Positions 1 through 14,168 of a stretch of 64,000 nt of DNA are shown piece by piece (within the stretch, counting starts at the first letter, position 1; each line of letters opens with the position of its first letter). Made by a program: the position numbers and the translations under genes. Source of the DNA: Pipra filicauda. Its lineage: Eukaryota > Chordata > Aves > Passeriformes > Pipridae. The stretch lies in assembly GCF_003945595.2 (NCBI RefSeq), contig NW_024104303.1:1412736-1476735 (forward strand). Reading direction: 5' to 3'. The notes beneath the pieces are model-generated. The model had not been told where the DNA came from. It searched no databases and worked only from the letters and a program-made list of their open reading frames with translations.

Positions 1-3000
1 AGGAATCATCCCTTGAGCAAAATCAAACACAGCTCTGTAGAGCAGAGAATCCTCAGAAGACCTCTTATACCACATGAGCAACCTTTCCTCCGACAGTACT
101 CAAAGACAGAGGAAAATAAGTAATGTCTATATTACTACATTCAAAAACATGAGTATATGCCAATTAGAATCAATCCTGCTGAATAATAGAAATGCTCGAT
201 ACATATGGAGCATAACCTTGGTTACAGATAAAAATAAAGGAACACAAGAAGAGCTGTAGTCAGAGACTTTATAATGAGGCAGATGGTCCTCTGGCTTACA
301 GGGGTCATCCAACAGTTAATAGCATTGTCTAAAGTGTGCTTCACTGAAAATATTGGAGCAAATTATGTACTTGTAGAAGAGCAAGGAAAGTTTTACTTCC
401 TTCCATGGAATTCTATCTTTTTTCATAGTTTCGAATTTTCTCCTTTGTAGCATGGGGTGTTATTTAATATCAATTCTGATTGCACTAGTAGATCATTGAC
501 TAATTATCTCTTTAGTCCACAAGAAGTTTCAGAGATTGTGCTATGCTTTCAACAAAACAGAGCAGCAGGCTAAAAGGGCAGTTATCTGAAATTAGAATCA
601 AAGCCACAAAAGTGAAAGAAACTTTTAGGTTCAGATTACCTGTCAAATCCAAAAAAAGAAAATTGTTTTAGCAGTCAGTGTAAGGCTTTTAGGGGCACAG
701 TTTCAAATGCATTGTTTTAACTTCCAGTGAAAACCTATTTTAGAGAATTAGTTTCAAAAATCTATCCCTTGTAAAAATTATACCGGTATCGAGGGTTAAC
801 AGTTTTTCAGAACAGAGTTTACTCTCTGTAGAGTGGGAAAAATATTCAGAAGATACACTGAAATTAGCAGATAATAACAAAAATTCATAAGATTTAAAAG
901 ATCTAAGATGTCCAAATCACCTGTAAGTTAAAAGACACCATTTGCCACCATGTTTTTACACCTCCCTCCATTCAGTCTCTTGAATTTGGTGAGGTATGTC
1001 ACATAAATGAAACTTCATTTGTCCTTGACCCCAGCTGACAGTTTAAATTCTAAGAAACGAATGAATTATATATTTATGAACTGGGTAAGAAATTACAATC
1101 TCACTATATAATTCATTGATATTATTTCATCTGGGCCAGCGGCTCAAACTTCCCTGACAATAAAATTCATTTCAGCAAGAGGAATTCAATTGCAAAGAAC
1201 CTGATCTCTATGTTGAACTCTCATTCCTCATTTGACATTCACACACACTCACGCAGCAGCACAAACGAGGAACTGAATGTGCCGTGGAGCTGAGCACTGA
1301 GCTATGTGTGTGACTGGGAAAATAATGTGTTTGCTATTCCTGAAGCTAAAGGCAGAACAGGTGACACCCCTCTAGACACTTTCCCAGACAGCAGAGCAAG
1401 CAGTGAACAATGCACAGAACTACATGCAGTACCTCTCAGGGGTAGAACTAGAGATGTGTGGAGGAACAGAGGCAAAGAGGTGGTAGATGGAGCCTACTTC
1501 TAAAAAACAAAAATAGCTGAATACCTCACTATCCGTGGACTTAGTAGCTCTTGACAACAGAAGCAGAAAAACTTCTGGAAATACAAAAATTACTTATTGT
1601 CTCTCTGAGGGCAAAAACAAGCATTTGGTAAAAAGAAGCTGATCAGATGATTATATTTACTACCTCTTGAGTTCTAATATCAAAGGGGAAAAAAAGAAAA
1701 TGAAAAAATTAGTTTAAAGGCAATGTCTTAATTTTGAATACAGTAATGCAGTAGCTTTTTAATTCTCTCAAAGTATTATTGAGACCAAAGGCTCAAGAGG
1801 TAAACATAAATGATTATACATCTTCACATACTATGAACACACAAAAAAATACTATGAAAAAAATGAAAATGCATAAAGGTTATTTTGTTACAAAAAGCAC
1901 AATCCTCATGTTTCAAAGGATGTTGCAGGAAGAGGTGTTTCTCACACAATCTTCTGTATTTCTGGCACTGCCAAGGAGACACCACCAGTGCAGGTAAATC
2001 AGTGTTCTAATTCACTGCAGTAATTAATATGTTTTTTGCATGGCTAAGTCAAAATGCAGCAAAATGACAGCACATAAAACACAGAGGAAAAATTATCAAA
2101 CACACCATTAAAAAATTAAAATTATTAAAAAGAAATTACTACAGAACTGAAAAAACAACTCTCAGCTACAGTCATATTACAATGCATTGTATATCAAGGG
2201 GAGCTGAGGGAAGGAGGGGGTGAGTGAATGGAGAGAAAATACCAGTCAAAAGATTAATAAAAGCAGATCATATTTTATCAAAATTTCTCAGCTTATCAAT
2301 CAACTTAAATGAGATTCTTTCCATTACAATAGGAACAACCAGTCTGAAATTATGACCATTGATTGATGGATGAGAAGTGGATTAATTTTAGGGTAGTAAG
2401 AAAACCATAAAATGACTACTCCCCTTTATACTATTAGTCCCCTGAAGCATTGATAGATCTTCTGCAGTAAAATTAAAAAAGAGCAAGGAGATTGGGAATA
2501 TTATTTTTTTTGAAGGGTCAAAATATATATTCTTAAGGAAAACACAGTTTAATGATTTTTTGCTTCCGGATTAACTCACCAATATTTATCCCAAATATCT
2601 ATGTACCACAATATCACAGGGTTGTACACATGTCAGTGACATACACATGAGCTGGTTGTCATGCTGTGACAAATAGGTAGATCTAGGGTAAACTTTCATT
2701 CTTTCTCTTTTCTTATATTGATTAACCCTAAGAGGAACAAAAAAAATTAATGAATAATCATAAAAATATTTAATAAATAATTATTATAGTAATAACCTGT
2801 ATTCCTAAGCAAAGTTGACTGATTGTTAATGATATATCAGCGTTATGAAGAACAGAGATGCATCAAAAAACACTGAAAATAAATGTGAGCTTACACAGCA
2901 TTTTACAAATCTAGATACATGCATATACAAGGGGTTTGGACTGTCTGCATAGTGTCAGAAACCAGAACTGGGCACCAAACTGGTTATTGGCAGTTGGGAC

Positions 3001-5699
3001 TTTGGTCTTCACTAGCAATGCTTCGTGCTCATTGACCATGTAATGGTCTTTTGGCAGCCTCGACTCATGCCCCTGTCTTCTGTTGGCATTATGCCTGCTC
3101 ACATATCCTTCGCCCTCTTTGACTGGTGCTTAGATCCCAAATGATGTTTAGCTTAGAAGGAAAGCCTGTAAAACGCTTCAAGTGACAGATTAAACTCGGA
3201 ACTCAGCTGTTTGTGTATTTACTAGATAGTAGGAAATCTTTGTAAAACTCATGGGTAAAAGTCAAAGAGATAGGGCTCATATTTTCAGACATTGTTTTTA
3301 GTTTTAACATTTCTTATTGACAGGATGATAGTGGCTGTTCACAGGACATCAGCACCATGATCACAAATATACGCTTTGCCACCAAAAGAGGGATACTGTG
3401 ACCAATGAAACCGCCTGGACTGTCAAGGAATACATCCTTTTGGTAACTACTGCCATGTATTATATGTACATATAAAGCCTTTTCTATTCTAGGGCAGTCT
3501 TCAAATTCGTCCTTATTAGAATTTCTTAAATATATACGTGCAGGTAGTTTAAAAATATAACCCATAATTTGTTTATAGTTTTATTAAAGCATTCTCTCTG
3601 TTTATTCCTTTTTGAAGTGCAATAGCAGAAATGAAAACCAAAGATAACTGATGAAGCATGACAGATGCACTGTGTGATACCATAGTTAAGTTTTTTTTTT
3701 CAAAGAATTTAATTTTAACAATCAGAAATGTGTCAAATGACTTAATTTTAGTACTTAAAAAAAAAATCTTTTTTTCCCAAGTAAAAGCAAACAAATCTAG
3801 CTGTATTCAGACTGCTTTTATTTTGAATTTTAGAAAATATTCTAGTGGGTAATTTGTCATCTGAGAAAGAGTAATACTACAGTAAAATAACCACATATAT
3901 TTTACAGGCAAGAGGTAAAAATACTTCCTCTACATCTTGTGTTTCATCAGGTACATATTTAAAATTGAAGTGTTGATTTAAGCCAATCACAAATAACCTT
4001 CAGAATAAACTCCTTTTCTCAGGGAATTCCCTGTGGCTTGGGAAATTGTTCTGAGCAAGGTCAAGAACTTGCTTAGTTTATATCTCTCTAAAGATCTGAC
4101 AAAATTAGAATCTGACTAGGAAAACCAAGGCCTTTAGAAGCTAAAGAAGAGAACACACTCAGCATAATCCATTGTGCCTCTTAACACCTAACCTGTAATA
4201 TCTCTCTCAGTTTGATCCCGAGGACCATAAAATTTGTCATTCTCTTCAGGTTGTGACTGCAGAGGTACCTGTATTTCAAATGTTCTTTGTTTAATGTGTT
4301 ATATTACTAGAACAAAAGCTAGAAATTATGCTACTTACATTTTTGCTTGTCTTCTGGTTGTTTAATTTTAGAGTTCATATTTTCAAAGGCTCCTAACTTC
4401 TGAGGCACAAGACACTGAAATCATGAGATGATGCTTCTGATTCTGAGGGGGTTAACATTTAAAACTACACTAGCTGGTTTTCTTGTAAACCTAAGCCACA
4501 CATAGGCAGTTAGTGTGATTGCAAATATTAATCCCTATTTAATAGTAAGTATTAAAGTTTGTGCACCTCTTTTGAGCTAACAGCATTTTAAAAGTACTCT
4601 TTTCCTAGCAGATAAGGAGTTAACAGTGGCAAGAGTTCAGTGCTACAATACATCAGAAATGCAGAATCATAGTCTACGGCTACATTTTTAAAAAATAGAA
4701 GAGGTTGTCCGCTCATCTTTACTACCAAAGCTCCTTTCTTGATCAAGTTAGTCCTGCTAATGTGATCGTGGCTCTTGAGAGGGAAGGAAAAACTCATGGA
4801 TACAGGGTGACTTCTTACACTATCACTGATATGGTAGAATTAAGCTTATTTAGCAGTCAGAGGCAAATCTCAATTGGTAATTAGTTCTAATAGCTAGCCT
4901 ATTCTGGTAGCATGAAATTACCTCATTTTAAGATCTGATCCATTGTGTTTCTAATGTTCCTCTGAGTGTTTTTTTTCTGGCAGTATTTATTTGAGAGCCA
5001 CAGAGATGCTAAGAAAAAAATATCAAAACAATGAAACCTACTCAAAACACCCAAGTGTAATAACCTGGTCAAGATTACAAGAGCTTTTAATATTCAGAGG
5101 TCCAAGAAACAGTCCCCTATTCAGTGTTTGGGAATATTTCTCTATGGGCATGGAGAAAAGTAGTTTGAAGAGAGTGGTAGCCCCTATATACGCCACTAAC
5201 ACAACACATAGTCCATGTCCTTATTATGTTTTTCACCTCCACAATCCAATCATGCTGGAGCTGATTCAGCCCAGTAACAGCCATCCATAACATCAATAAT
5301 TAGAAATAATACATTTTCTATTGACATGTTTTGTTCTTAGTCTTTTATCTGGATATCTTGCAGCATTACACCAAAAGCAGGTGTTTTATTTCCTTTTTCT
5401 ACACAGTAGTCTATACACATATGACATGCAGTAATGCATTTTGTCTAATCTCCTGTAAATAAATATCTTTTAAGTTGGAGTGGAAAGGTGGTGTTTCATC
5501 CTTGCAACATTACTTTTAGGCAGTGTTTTAAAACATCCTCTAATAAATAAGCAAATAAGTGCCTACCTAAATAGTATTCTATTATAACTGAAGAGAAGGT
5601 TGAGTGTTAATGAAAAACCACACTGGCTTCACACAAGCAATAGATCACATTGCTCCAGAGCTCAGTATTGAACTGACAGAAGTTCAGAACAACCTGAAG
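1..5699. other. Unique AT-rich non-coding stretch
   Basis: I see no gene or recognisable transposable element here. All ORFs are about 100 codons or shorter and look like chance openings, with no domain or low-complexity protein signature. The sequence is AT-rich with short A and T runs. A slightly more GC-rich patch at about 1200-1500 contains a 65-codon ORF that I do not recognise. It could be intergenic DNA or part of an intron. Confidence 0.6.
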
Positions 5700-6302
5700 A
5701 GCAGATCCTAGAAGGTCTTAATGTGGCACAGGGTCTAGTTGAAGGCCTGGCACTAGTAGTGCCCACCAAGGTGCAATACTGGACCCAGTGCTGCTCAATT
5801 ATCCATCAGTGACATGGATGAAGGGGTAGATGCCTCCTCAGCAAGTTCACTGATAACACGCAGCTGAGAGGAGTGGCCAATACCCCAGAGGGCTGTGCAG
5901 CCCTTTGGAAGGGCATCAACAGCTTGGAGAGATGGGCAGAGAAGAACTGTTTGAAAGTCAGCAAAGGCAAATGAGATTCCTGCATGTGCAGAAGAATAAC
6001 CCCAGGCACCAGCACAGGCTGGGGGCCAACATGCTGGAAAGCAGCTCTGTGGAGAAAGACCTGGGGGTCCTGGTGGACAACAAGGTGCCCATGAAGCAGC
6101 AGTGTGTCCTTGTGGCAATGCAGGCCAATGGTATCCTGGGGTGCATTAGGGTGATCATTGCTAGCAGGTCAAGGGAGGTGATCCTGCCCCTCTATTCAGC
6201 CTTAGTGAGGCTGCATCTGCAGTGCTGTGTCCAGTTCTGGGCTCCTTGGCACAAGAGAGACACGGAGCTCCTGGAGTGGGTCCAGAGGAGGGCACTGGGA
6301 GA
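5700..6302 (+). mobile_element. CR1 LINE fragment (reverse transcriptase C-terminal part), truncated at both ends
   Basis: The sequence matches the second half of the CR1 reverse transcriptase region. It starts at the degraded 'GTSGVPQG'-like stretch (about 5740-5790), passes the decayed position of the ADD-box, and continues through a recognisable 'EKDLGVLVDNK' and 'SREVILPLYSALVRLHLQCCV' stretch in an ORF from 5905. It ends inside the 'LLEWVQRRALG' region. The 3' third of the element, with its UTR and octamer tail, is absent. That is unusual, since CR1 copies are normally 5'-truncated, so a later deletion or rearrangement is likely. Frameshifts and lost residues show it is a dead copy. Its closest relative in this window is the 12465-14168 copy, with which it shares the same wording in the fingers-to-thumb segment. 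Confidence 0.88.
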
Positions 6303-9300
6303 TAAAAGATCAAAGAGAAATAAAATCCAAATATTTATATTCATCTAAAATGTGTCCTCAAAATGAGGTAAAAAAAAACAGATAAGAAACCAAACACAGA
6401 TGTAATAAATAGCTGACAGAGCATTTCTAGTTTCAGGAGAGGAGAAAAAAGCCACTGCTGCTCAATAAGTCTAATTCTGGTTATTCAGTGTTTCACATGT
6501 TTAAATAATACTGTTGGTCTCTTTGCTGGTAAGTATGTAATAAAAAAATGAAATACAGTGTTTACTTTGGAGGGGGTGGGTGCGTGTCATTTTTTTTCCT
6601 CTTTTTAAACTCCATTGCAAAGGCAACCTAAACAATCCAAAATCCCAACTAAACTAAGAGGTAAAATAGTAAGACAAGGATTGATATTCTGATAAATATC
6701 CACAGACCTTCTGCTGTGAAACCGCTCTGAAAATAAATGCATTCTAAATAAGACTAATGCTGATGAATGAGACAAATTTTAGTTCAAGTCATTTTGTTCT
6801 GGTAACATAAATATGGTGACTAAAGACTTTTCTAAAGAAAGAGAACCTGAAAAAGAAAAGGAATCTAGCAAGAGATAGAAATAGGACAAATACTGTGACA
6901 AACCTGTCAAGTACAGATACTGTCACAACGAGCTAAAGTACAATTAAATTAGAAATGGAAATGAGACACTCTTCACCAGAACTGCAAGTGGAGGGGGGAA
7001 AGAGAATATCTGGTACGATGCCAAATGTAGCTTTCAGTTTTAGGAGGAACATTTATCAGACTCAGTCAGGAGAGGACCGAATACGTAAAGCAGTTTCCAC
7101 AACTAGTAACTGTCAACATCCGCTTCAACTATATCATTAACTCTCTGGATATTACAGTCTTATGGCAAGAGAGTAACACTGCATTTAAGGTGGTATGGGA
7201 GTTTTCATTTTAACAGATTCATTTATAATTACAGGTTGAAATTATTTTACTATGTATGTAGGTATGTACAAACATGTTAAATTACAGTTCATGCTCATAT
7301 TCCTATAAAAGGAATATCCTATAAAAATAAAACTTTTGAAACGTCTCTGTAAAGTGTCAGTTTTGCTTTACATGTTACACTGCACAGAATGACATGAATT
7401 AATACATCTACAGCTAGAAGCAGGGGACAGAAGAAGGGTATGAGAGCTGGAGAGAAGACAGAATAGCGGTACTGTGACTGGGTGAAAAAGAAAAATGTCC
7501 TCAATGAGCTATATGAGGAGTATTAAATTCCCCTGATTAAGAAGGCTTTATTTCTTCTGCTCTGCTTACTCATCTGTTCCTGATAGGGTGAAATACTCAT
7601 CACAAAAGAAAACATGAACTTTTGTTTTGGCTGACACAGAAAAATATCTCCAGATACATCATGATGATGTTTTCTTAAAGCAAATGTAACATCTTTTAAT
7701 GAAGTATCTAAAACAGAATGCAAATTCCAGACAGCAGCCTCTTGAATCACAGCGTCACCGGTAAATATCTGAGCTGGGAATTCCTCCAGTTTTGTATGCA
7801 CTGATTTGTAAGACTATCTGAGAGGTACATAGAAATGCCACATACAACTTAAGCACAAGGGACACTTCTTAGCACCCTTTCCCAAGAAAAGAAAAAAAAA
7901 GAAAAACAAACAAACAAACAAACAAACAAACAAACAGAAAAGGCAAAAAAGAAAGCTGTCAACTGACTCTTATGCAGAAAATACTCCAGTTTCCTGAATT
8001 TATCTCCATTTCAGGACTTCATGGTGTTTCCCACCAGGGGTTGCCTGCACACATGACCTTTTCGATTTGAAGGTAACAAGTACAGGCAGAACTTAATATC
8101 AGACTTAAAAAATGGAAACTGTGCAAGCTTGCTCTAGCAAATAAAAGGACAAGATTTGTAATTAGATTATCAGATTACAAGGTAGAAATGAAAAACAAAC
8201 AAAATATGTCCTCAGATTATTACTAAAACTTATACTTAATTTCTTGTAAAATATTAGAGAAAGGAAATATGAATTAATTTTCTAGAAGCCAATTACACGG
8301 GATGTTAACATTTTCCTTCAATCTCTTCCCTGCAGGTGAATCCAAAAGCTAGCCTTGCTGACAGGAATCAGACACCCCAATTCATACCCTCTTCCTAGTC
8401 AGCACTTCAAGGCAAAATCCCTCTCCTCTTTTCACCTCTTTTAATTCCAAATTTAATTTCTGGTCCTTTCACCAGTGGGCTGACTTTTCACTAGAGGAAA
8501 CGCGTCTGAACATCTCTGCAACTCGCTCACTTCACCGTTAACAAAAGCAAGGCAAGAAGACCACAGTCCTTTCCACAGCTTGTCAAGATGGCCGCCTTTA
8601 TTTTTTTCTTTAATCGGCTTGTCTCTTCTATTTTAAATAACTTTCTTGCTTGTCAAAATGTTTTCAACACTGTCATAATATTTTTGTAAGTGTTATGTGA
8701 CAAGGAATATTTACTGTATGTACAGCTTTATCAAAACGGCAGTCTTTGATTTGGACAGATGCCCTGAATATTTAATGTATAGCTTATGCTTTTAGAGTTG
8801 GATGTCATTTCAGCAGAGGGCATGCCCCCCACACCTCCCACTCCAGATGTGTGACACAAACACAAATATACCAGTGAAATTTTATGTGGAATAAAACCAC
8901 TGCTTTTGCATATACCTAGGTAAAAGCTTTATGCCAAAAAACCAGCCTCCTTCTCATACTCTGCACAACATAAAAGGGAAAAATATAGAGCAAGAGAGAA
9001 AGAAATTAGTGTTTGGAAATTGTGAAGTATCAGTAGTACAAACACAGAAGAAGAGTGAAGGGATATGACTGTTTCCCTTTTCATAGGCGGGGAGCTACAC
9101 GGCTTGAGATGTTGAGGTGTATAAATATATAAAATAACGATAACTTAGAAAACAGGAATTTAAACAAACAAAGAATAAAACCCTAAATAACTTAGGGTTC
9201 TGCCAATGTCAATTTCACACCATAAATTTCAAGAATTCATGGAGGTAAAATATGTTTTCAATTTTGTAAAAACTTCTAGCTTTTATCTATATTAGAAAAT

Positions 9301-12300
9301 TACTATTATAATCTTATTAAAAGAGCATCATTATCTTAGTCTTAGAGGAAGAGGGCCTTTGTCTTTTTCCCTTGAAGGTCTGATAAGCTGCAGCATAAAA
9401 AAGTGGTCCTTGTATCTGAAAAAACCCTTTTTTTAATCCTTCCACTGTCCTGGCATTCTTGGGAAGAATACCTGCTTGTTTTACCTTACATTGTTCTTTC
9501 TGCCTATTGAGGAAAAACGTACAGAACTGTTGATGAGTACTCTCGTGTATACTGTGAAAAAAAAAAAACCCAAACCAAAATCAAACATGTTTTATCAATT
9601 CTTCCCTAGATTGATACTCATATTAACAAGTCAATTCATGTGCCACACTGACAAAATCCTACCATCCTGTGTCGTGATGACAACATGTGATAAAAATATT
9701 GCTCCATAGATCTCCAGGTGTTTCACAGTACATTGTTAACAGGATATGTACTAAAGAGAGCTGTTTAAGTTCATGAAGTCATATTGGAAAATTCAGAAAG
9801 AAAACTTGGATGTCCTGAACTCCAAGCACAAGGTCACACAACATCTTCAGTTCCAGTTCTCTTCACAAATAGTTGCATACCAGTTTTGTTCCCACCATTG
9901 AATTAGAGTGTAAGAGATGAAAAAATCTTCCCACATAACCAGAGAGGGCCACCTCTTCAGTACAACATGACTTGACATAAAACTAGGTAGTAACAGTTTG
10001 GCATGAATTTTCTCGTTGTGGTTGCTCAAGTATACATATTCACAAGCAATGTAGTGCTATCACAGAGCAATAATGAAAGAATTTAACTGCCAACAGAGAG
10101 ACACTCCAAAAATGTGATCAAGTATAAAACCACATTTAAAAAAAATAGTCATGATGGCAGATACTTCCTCCACAAGTCCAGGTTTTTGATGTCTGTACCT
10201 TACCCCTCAAACATCCAGAAAGGAATGAACAGAGCAATAAAACGTAAGGTTATAGGTAAAAAGGTTATCAGCCCATCCAGCTTCTTACTCCCAGGAAATA
10301 CATGTATGGAGGAAAAAAAAAAAAAAGCTTTCTTGAACGAGTGACCCCATATACCACAGCCAGTTACAGACAGACAGAGTTAGGGATGTCTCAGCAGCGA
10401 TTCTATCGGGGCAAAAGTGGTAAGTCAAAGGTGCTTTATGGAATATAACTTCTGTATTAAATTCTCCATATTCAATAAAAGTTTCTTTAGAGTGGAGAAG
10501 ATATCATGTTTTCAGTTAGTAAATACTCCCTATTTGATACACACATGCAAAAAGAATCTGCAGTTTAGTTTGGTGGACAAAAAGATTATATTCTGTTGCC
10601 TTTTTGTTGACAGAATTATCTGAGCAAAATTACATTCTATTGACAAAATTAAATGAAACTTAGTTGTAGAATACTTTGCAAAATGAAAATATAAATAAAG
10701 CATTTACAGAAGAAGAGTGTCAGTTATTGAAAACAAGATACTTTAACTCACAGATGATTTTCATTAATATCATAAAACTTCCTCAATGCAAAATATATTT
10801 TTCGTAAGAATATTTAGTAGAAGTCTTCATTGTGGATAAGGAGAGAGAAAATTTAAGCCCAGCCATGACGATGCAATTTTAGTCTTTGGCAATAAAATTT
10901 CAGAATATAGTCAGGTTTTAATTTCTAAGTTCAAATATGTGTGGGGTGAGGGATAAGAATAGGAAATACCAGTTATTTCCAACAGGTAGACAACTAGTTG
11001 CACCCAGTCAACTGAAGCTTCTCTGTCTCTCATTTTTAAGGTTCTTCAGTGAAACCAGGAACAGATACATTGGCACAGTATTTTAGAGCTCACCATTTTC
11101 ATGCGCTGTGCTAGAATTAACTCTCTCTGAAGCCAGATATATATTCACTATTTCGTTCAGTGCTGGAGTAAGTCAGTTCCACCTTGTTCATTTGACAAGT
11201 TTTATACACTAAATTCAAAGATTAGTTGTCACTGCACTGAGTGCTTTCTTTTTCAGTGAACCACCAATTTGGGCAAGTGTTTCAATACTCAGCATTTTTT
11301 CCTATCTATTAAAGACATAATTCTGTCATACAGAAGAGAATGAAAACTTTGGAATATTTTTTCAAAATGCAGCCTCAATCCTATAGCATCCACTCAGACT
11401 TCTGAAATCAACAGATCTTTTGCCTGAGAGAAAAGTGCTTGCAAAGTGAACCTAAATCAAATAACCTCTTTAGGTTTGTTCTGCAGATGTTTTTTATAGA
11501 CACACATATGGATGAGGTTCTAACTATGGAGGATACAAGAAACTGAAATATATCTTTTAAAGATTTTATATAAATAGAAACTGTTTGCAGCTTCTGGTAG
11601 TAAATCTACAGCCAGGTAATATTTTCGGTCATGAACTGCTATATTCATTGTGACCGCTTGGGACACTGTGACATACCTATTGACAAAAGTTATTTCGGTA
11701 TGACTGCAGTGATTCACACCTAGAAACACAGCAAACTGGTACCAACTCTGTCTACTCTAAGCAATCATGACAGCTTGATAGTCACACATCATACCGAAGA
11801 GAACAGAAAGTATGCTTACATGCTTTACTATACGTGATGGAACTTAAATATAGTAAAATATAGGGCCATTTTTAAAATATAGAAAGTGGAAAAAATAAAA
11901 TCTACTTCTATTTCCTCTGATAAAACCAACGCAGTGTTCTATATTGGTATATTTTTAGAGGTTTGTTACTGGAATATTTTGTGATAGTCTTCGAAAATTA
12001 TATAATATACATATGTTTGGCCAATGGGTAACTGTGCATGGAACTGCGTATGTAACATCCACGAATAGAAAAGACCCGGGAAACTGCGCTGTTAAAATTA
12101 GATATGGTATTTACAAAGGCATGCTTTCCACACTTTCAACAACTACACAGCCAAGAAGAAAAATGTGTGTATGTGTATACATGTGGTTTTATATTCACAC
12201 AGCAGCAATATGTTACTGAGTTAAAATTCAACAGATGAAAAAATGAAGGTTGTCAGATCTACTAAGCAATGTTGCATCTGAGATTTCTCAGCCATTTCCT

Positions 12301-12464
12301 CTCTCAGTGTAAAAATGCATGTAAACAGTGCAGCTAGTTCAGCATTGTCATAGGGATGAGTTACCTAACCTTCAAAAGAATTAACTGAAAGCAAACAGTC
12401 CTTCTATTTGCACTTTCTGGTTCTTCCAGAGACATTTTACATATTCTCTAAATTATTAGGGGAC
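6303..12464. other. Unique AT-rich non-coding stretch
   Basis: No gene or mobile element is recognised. ORFs are short (up to about 90 codons) and not convincing; the one at 7523-7801 (minus, 92 codons) has balanced composition but no motif I know. The stretch contains an (AAAC)n microsatellite at about 7902-7936 and several A runs. The remainder is ordinary low-GC DNA. Confidence 0.55.
7902..7936 (+). repeat. (AAAC)n microsatellite
   Basis: The sequence shows about eight to nine uninterrupted AAAC units following a short run of A-rich sequence that begins near 7887. Such tracts often grow from the poly(A)-like tails of old retroposed sequence, but no retroposon body is recognisable upstream. 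The tract is likely length-polymorphic. Confidence 0.9.
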
Positions 12465-14168
12465 CCTGGTAAAAGGGGATGCAGAGAAAACAGAGTTACT
12501 GAATGCCCTTTTTGCGTTGGTCTTCACTGACAAGAACTCAGGAATCTCTGACCCAGCAGACCAGGGTAAAGGAGTCTTGGAAGAAAGACTTTCCCTTGCT
12601 CAGGGAGGATTCAAGTAGAGAACACCTAGGTAAACCTGACATTCTCAAGTCCATGAGCCCTGATGGGATGCATCCACAAGTGCTGAGGGAGCTGGAGAAT
12701 ACCATAGCAAGACCTCTCACATCTTTCAAAGATCATGGTGACCAGGAGAAGTCCCTGAGGACTGGAAGAAAGCAAACGTCACCCCAGTCTTCAAAAAGCA
12801 CAAAAAGGAGGACACAGAGAAATACCAGCCAGTCAGCTTCACCTCAATCCCTGGAAAGGTAACAGAGAGCCTCGTTCCAGAGGCCATCTCTATCTACATG
12901 GATGACAGGAAGGTGATCAGGAGTAGCCAGCATGGGTTCACTAAAGGCAAGTCAGTTGACCAACATGATTATCTTCTACGACGAAACCACTACCTGGAGA
13001 GATAAGGAGGGAGCAGTGGATATTCTCTACCTCGACTTCAGCAGGACATTTGGTGCTCTCTCTCACGATATCCTTGAAGGCAAACTCAGAAAGTGTGGAC
13101 TGGATGAGTGGACAGTGAGGTGGATTGAGAACTGGCTGAATGGCAGATCCCAGAGGGTTGTAATGAGTGACACAGGGTCTATTTGGAGGCCTGTCACTAG
13201 TGGTGCCCACCAAGGTTCAATACTGGGCCCAGTAGTGTTTAACTTACTCATCAATGACACGGATGAAGGGGCAGATGCCTCCTCAGTAAATTTGGTGATG
13301 AGACAAAGCTGGGAGGAATGGTCAATACCCCAGAGGGCTGTGTAGCCCTTCAGAAGGACCTCAACAAGTGGGAGAGGTGAGCAGAGGAGAATGGTCTGAT
13401 GTTGAATTTGCCTTCAACAACAACAAATGAGATTCCTGCACCTGGGGAAGAATAACCCCAGGCACCAGCGCAGCCTGAGGGCTGACCTGCTGGAAAGCAG
13501 CTCTGCAGAGAAAGACCTGGGGGTCCTGGTGGACAACAAGGTGTCCATGAAGCAGCAGTGTGTATTCTATGTGGCCAAGCAGGCCAATGATATCCCGGGG
13601 TGCGTTAGGAAGAGCACTGACAGCAAGTCAAGGGAGGTGATCCTACCCTTCAGACCCAGTGAGGCCACATGTAGGGTATTGTGTCCAGGGCTTCTCAGTA
13701 CAAGAGAGACACTTGGAGCATCTGGAGCGGGTCCAGCAGAGGGCAACAAAGATGATTAGGGAAGGGAAGCACCTCTTACAAGGAAAGGCTGAGGGAGCTG
13801 AACCTGTTCTGCCTTCAGAAAAGATGACTGAGAGGGGACCTCATCAATGTCTCTAAGTATCTGAAGGGAGAGTGCCAAGAGGAGGGAACCAGGCTGTTCC
13901 TGGTAGAGTCAAGCAATAGGACAAGAGCACAAGTCAGAAACTGATGCACAGGAAGTTCTATCTGAGCACGAGTAAGAACTTCTTCACTGTGCAGGTGACT
14001 GGGCACCAGAACAGATTACCCAGAGAGGTTGTGGTGTCTCTCTTACTTGAGATTTTCAAGAATCATCTGGATGCAATGTGCTCTAGGATGACCCTGCTTG
14101 AGCAAGGAGGTTGGACCAGGTGACTTGCTGAGGTTCCTTCCAACCTGACCCATTCTCTGATTCTGTGA
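12465..14168 (+). mobile_element. CR1 LINE copy: reverse transcriptase domain through 3' end
   Basis: This is a 5'-truncated CR1 retrotransposon of about 1.7 kb. From left to right it carries the N-terminal RT region ('MSPDGMHPQVLRELENTIA', about 12650-12705), the 'YLDFSRTF' palm motif (about 13030-13055), 'RWIENWLNGRSQRVV' (about 13120-13160), 'GSILGPVVFNLLIND' (about 13215-13260), the thumb segment with 'EKDLGVLVDNKVSMKQQC' (about 13510-13560), and the 3' UTR ending in the CR1 tail with 'gattctgtga' at 14159-14168. The catalytic ADD-box is decayed (reads as G-D-E in the region near 13295). At least four different frames are needed to read through, so it is inactive. It probably inserted by target-primed reverse transcription in the plus direction. 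Confidence 0.93.
12932..13345 (+). pseudogene. CR1 reverse transcriptase remnant (palm domain), open segment
   Basis: This 137-codon open segment is the longest in-frame part of the RT domain in the 12.5-kb CR1 copy. It contains the palm motif YLDFSRTF, where active copies have a conserved lysine-alanine-phenylalanine after the aspartate-phenylalanine. It also has the WxxxWLNGRSQRVV stretch and the GSILGP...F..LIND motif. The ADD catalytic pair further on is lost and the frame closes soon after. The methionine is fortuitous; this is not a translated gene. Confidence 0.88.

Noticed and set aside
5795..6158. Minus-strand ORFs opposite the CR1 at 5700-6302
   Set aside because: They are antisense shadows of the LINE coding sequence.
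8580..8600. AAGATGGCCGCC, similar to a YY1 site, as a possible promoter
   Set aside because: Single motif without CpG-rich context, ORF or second promoter element.
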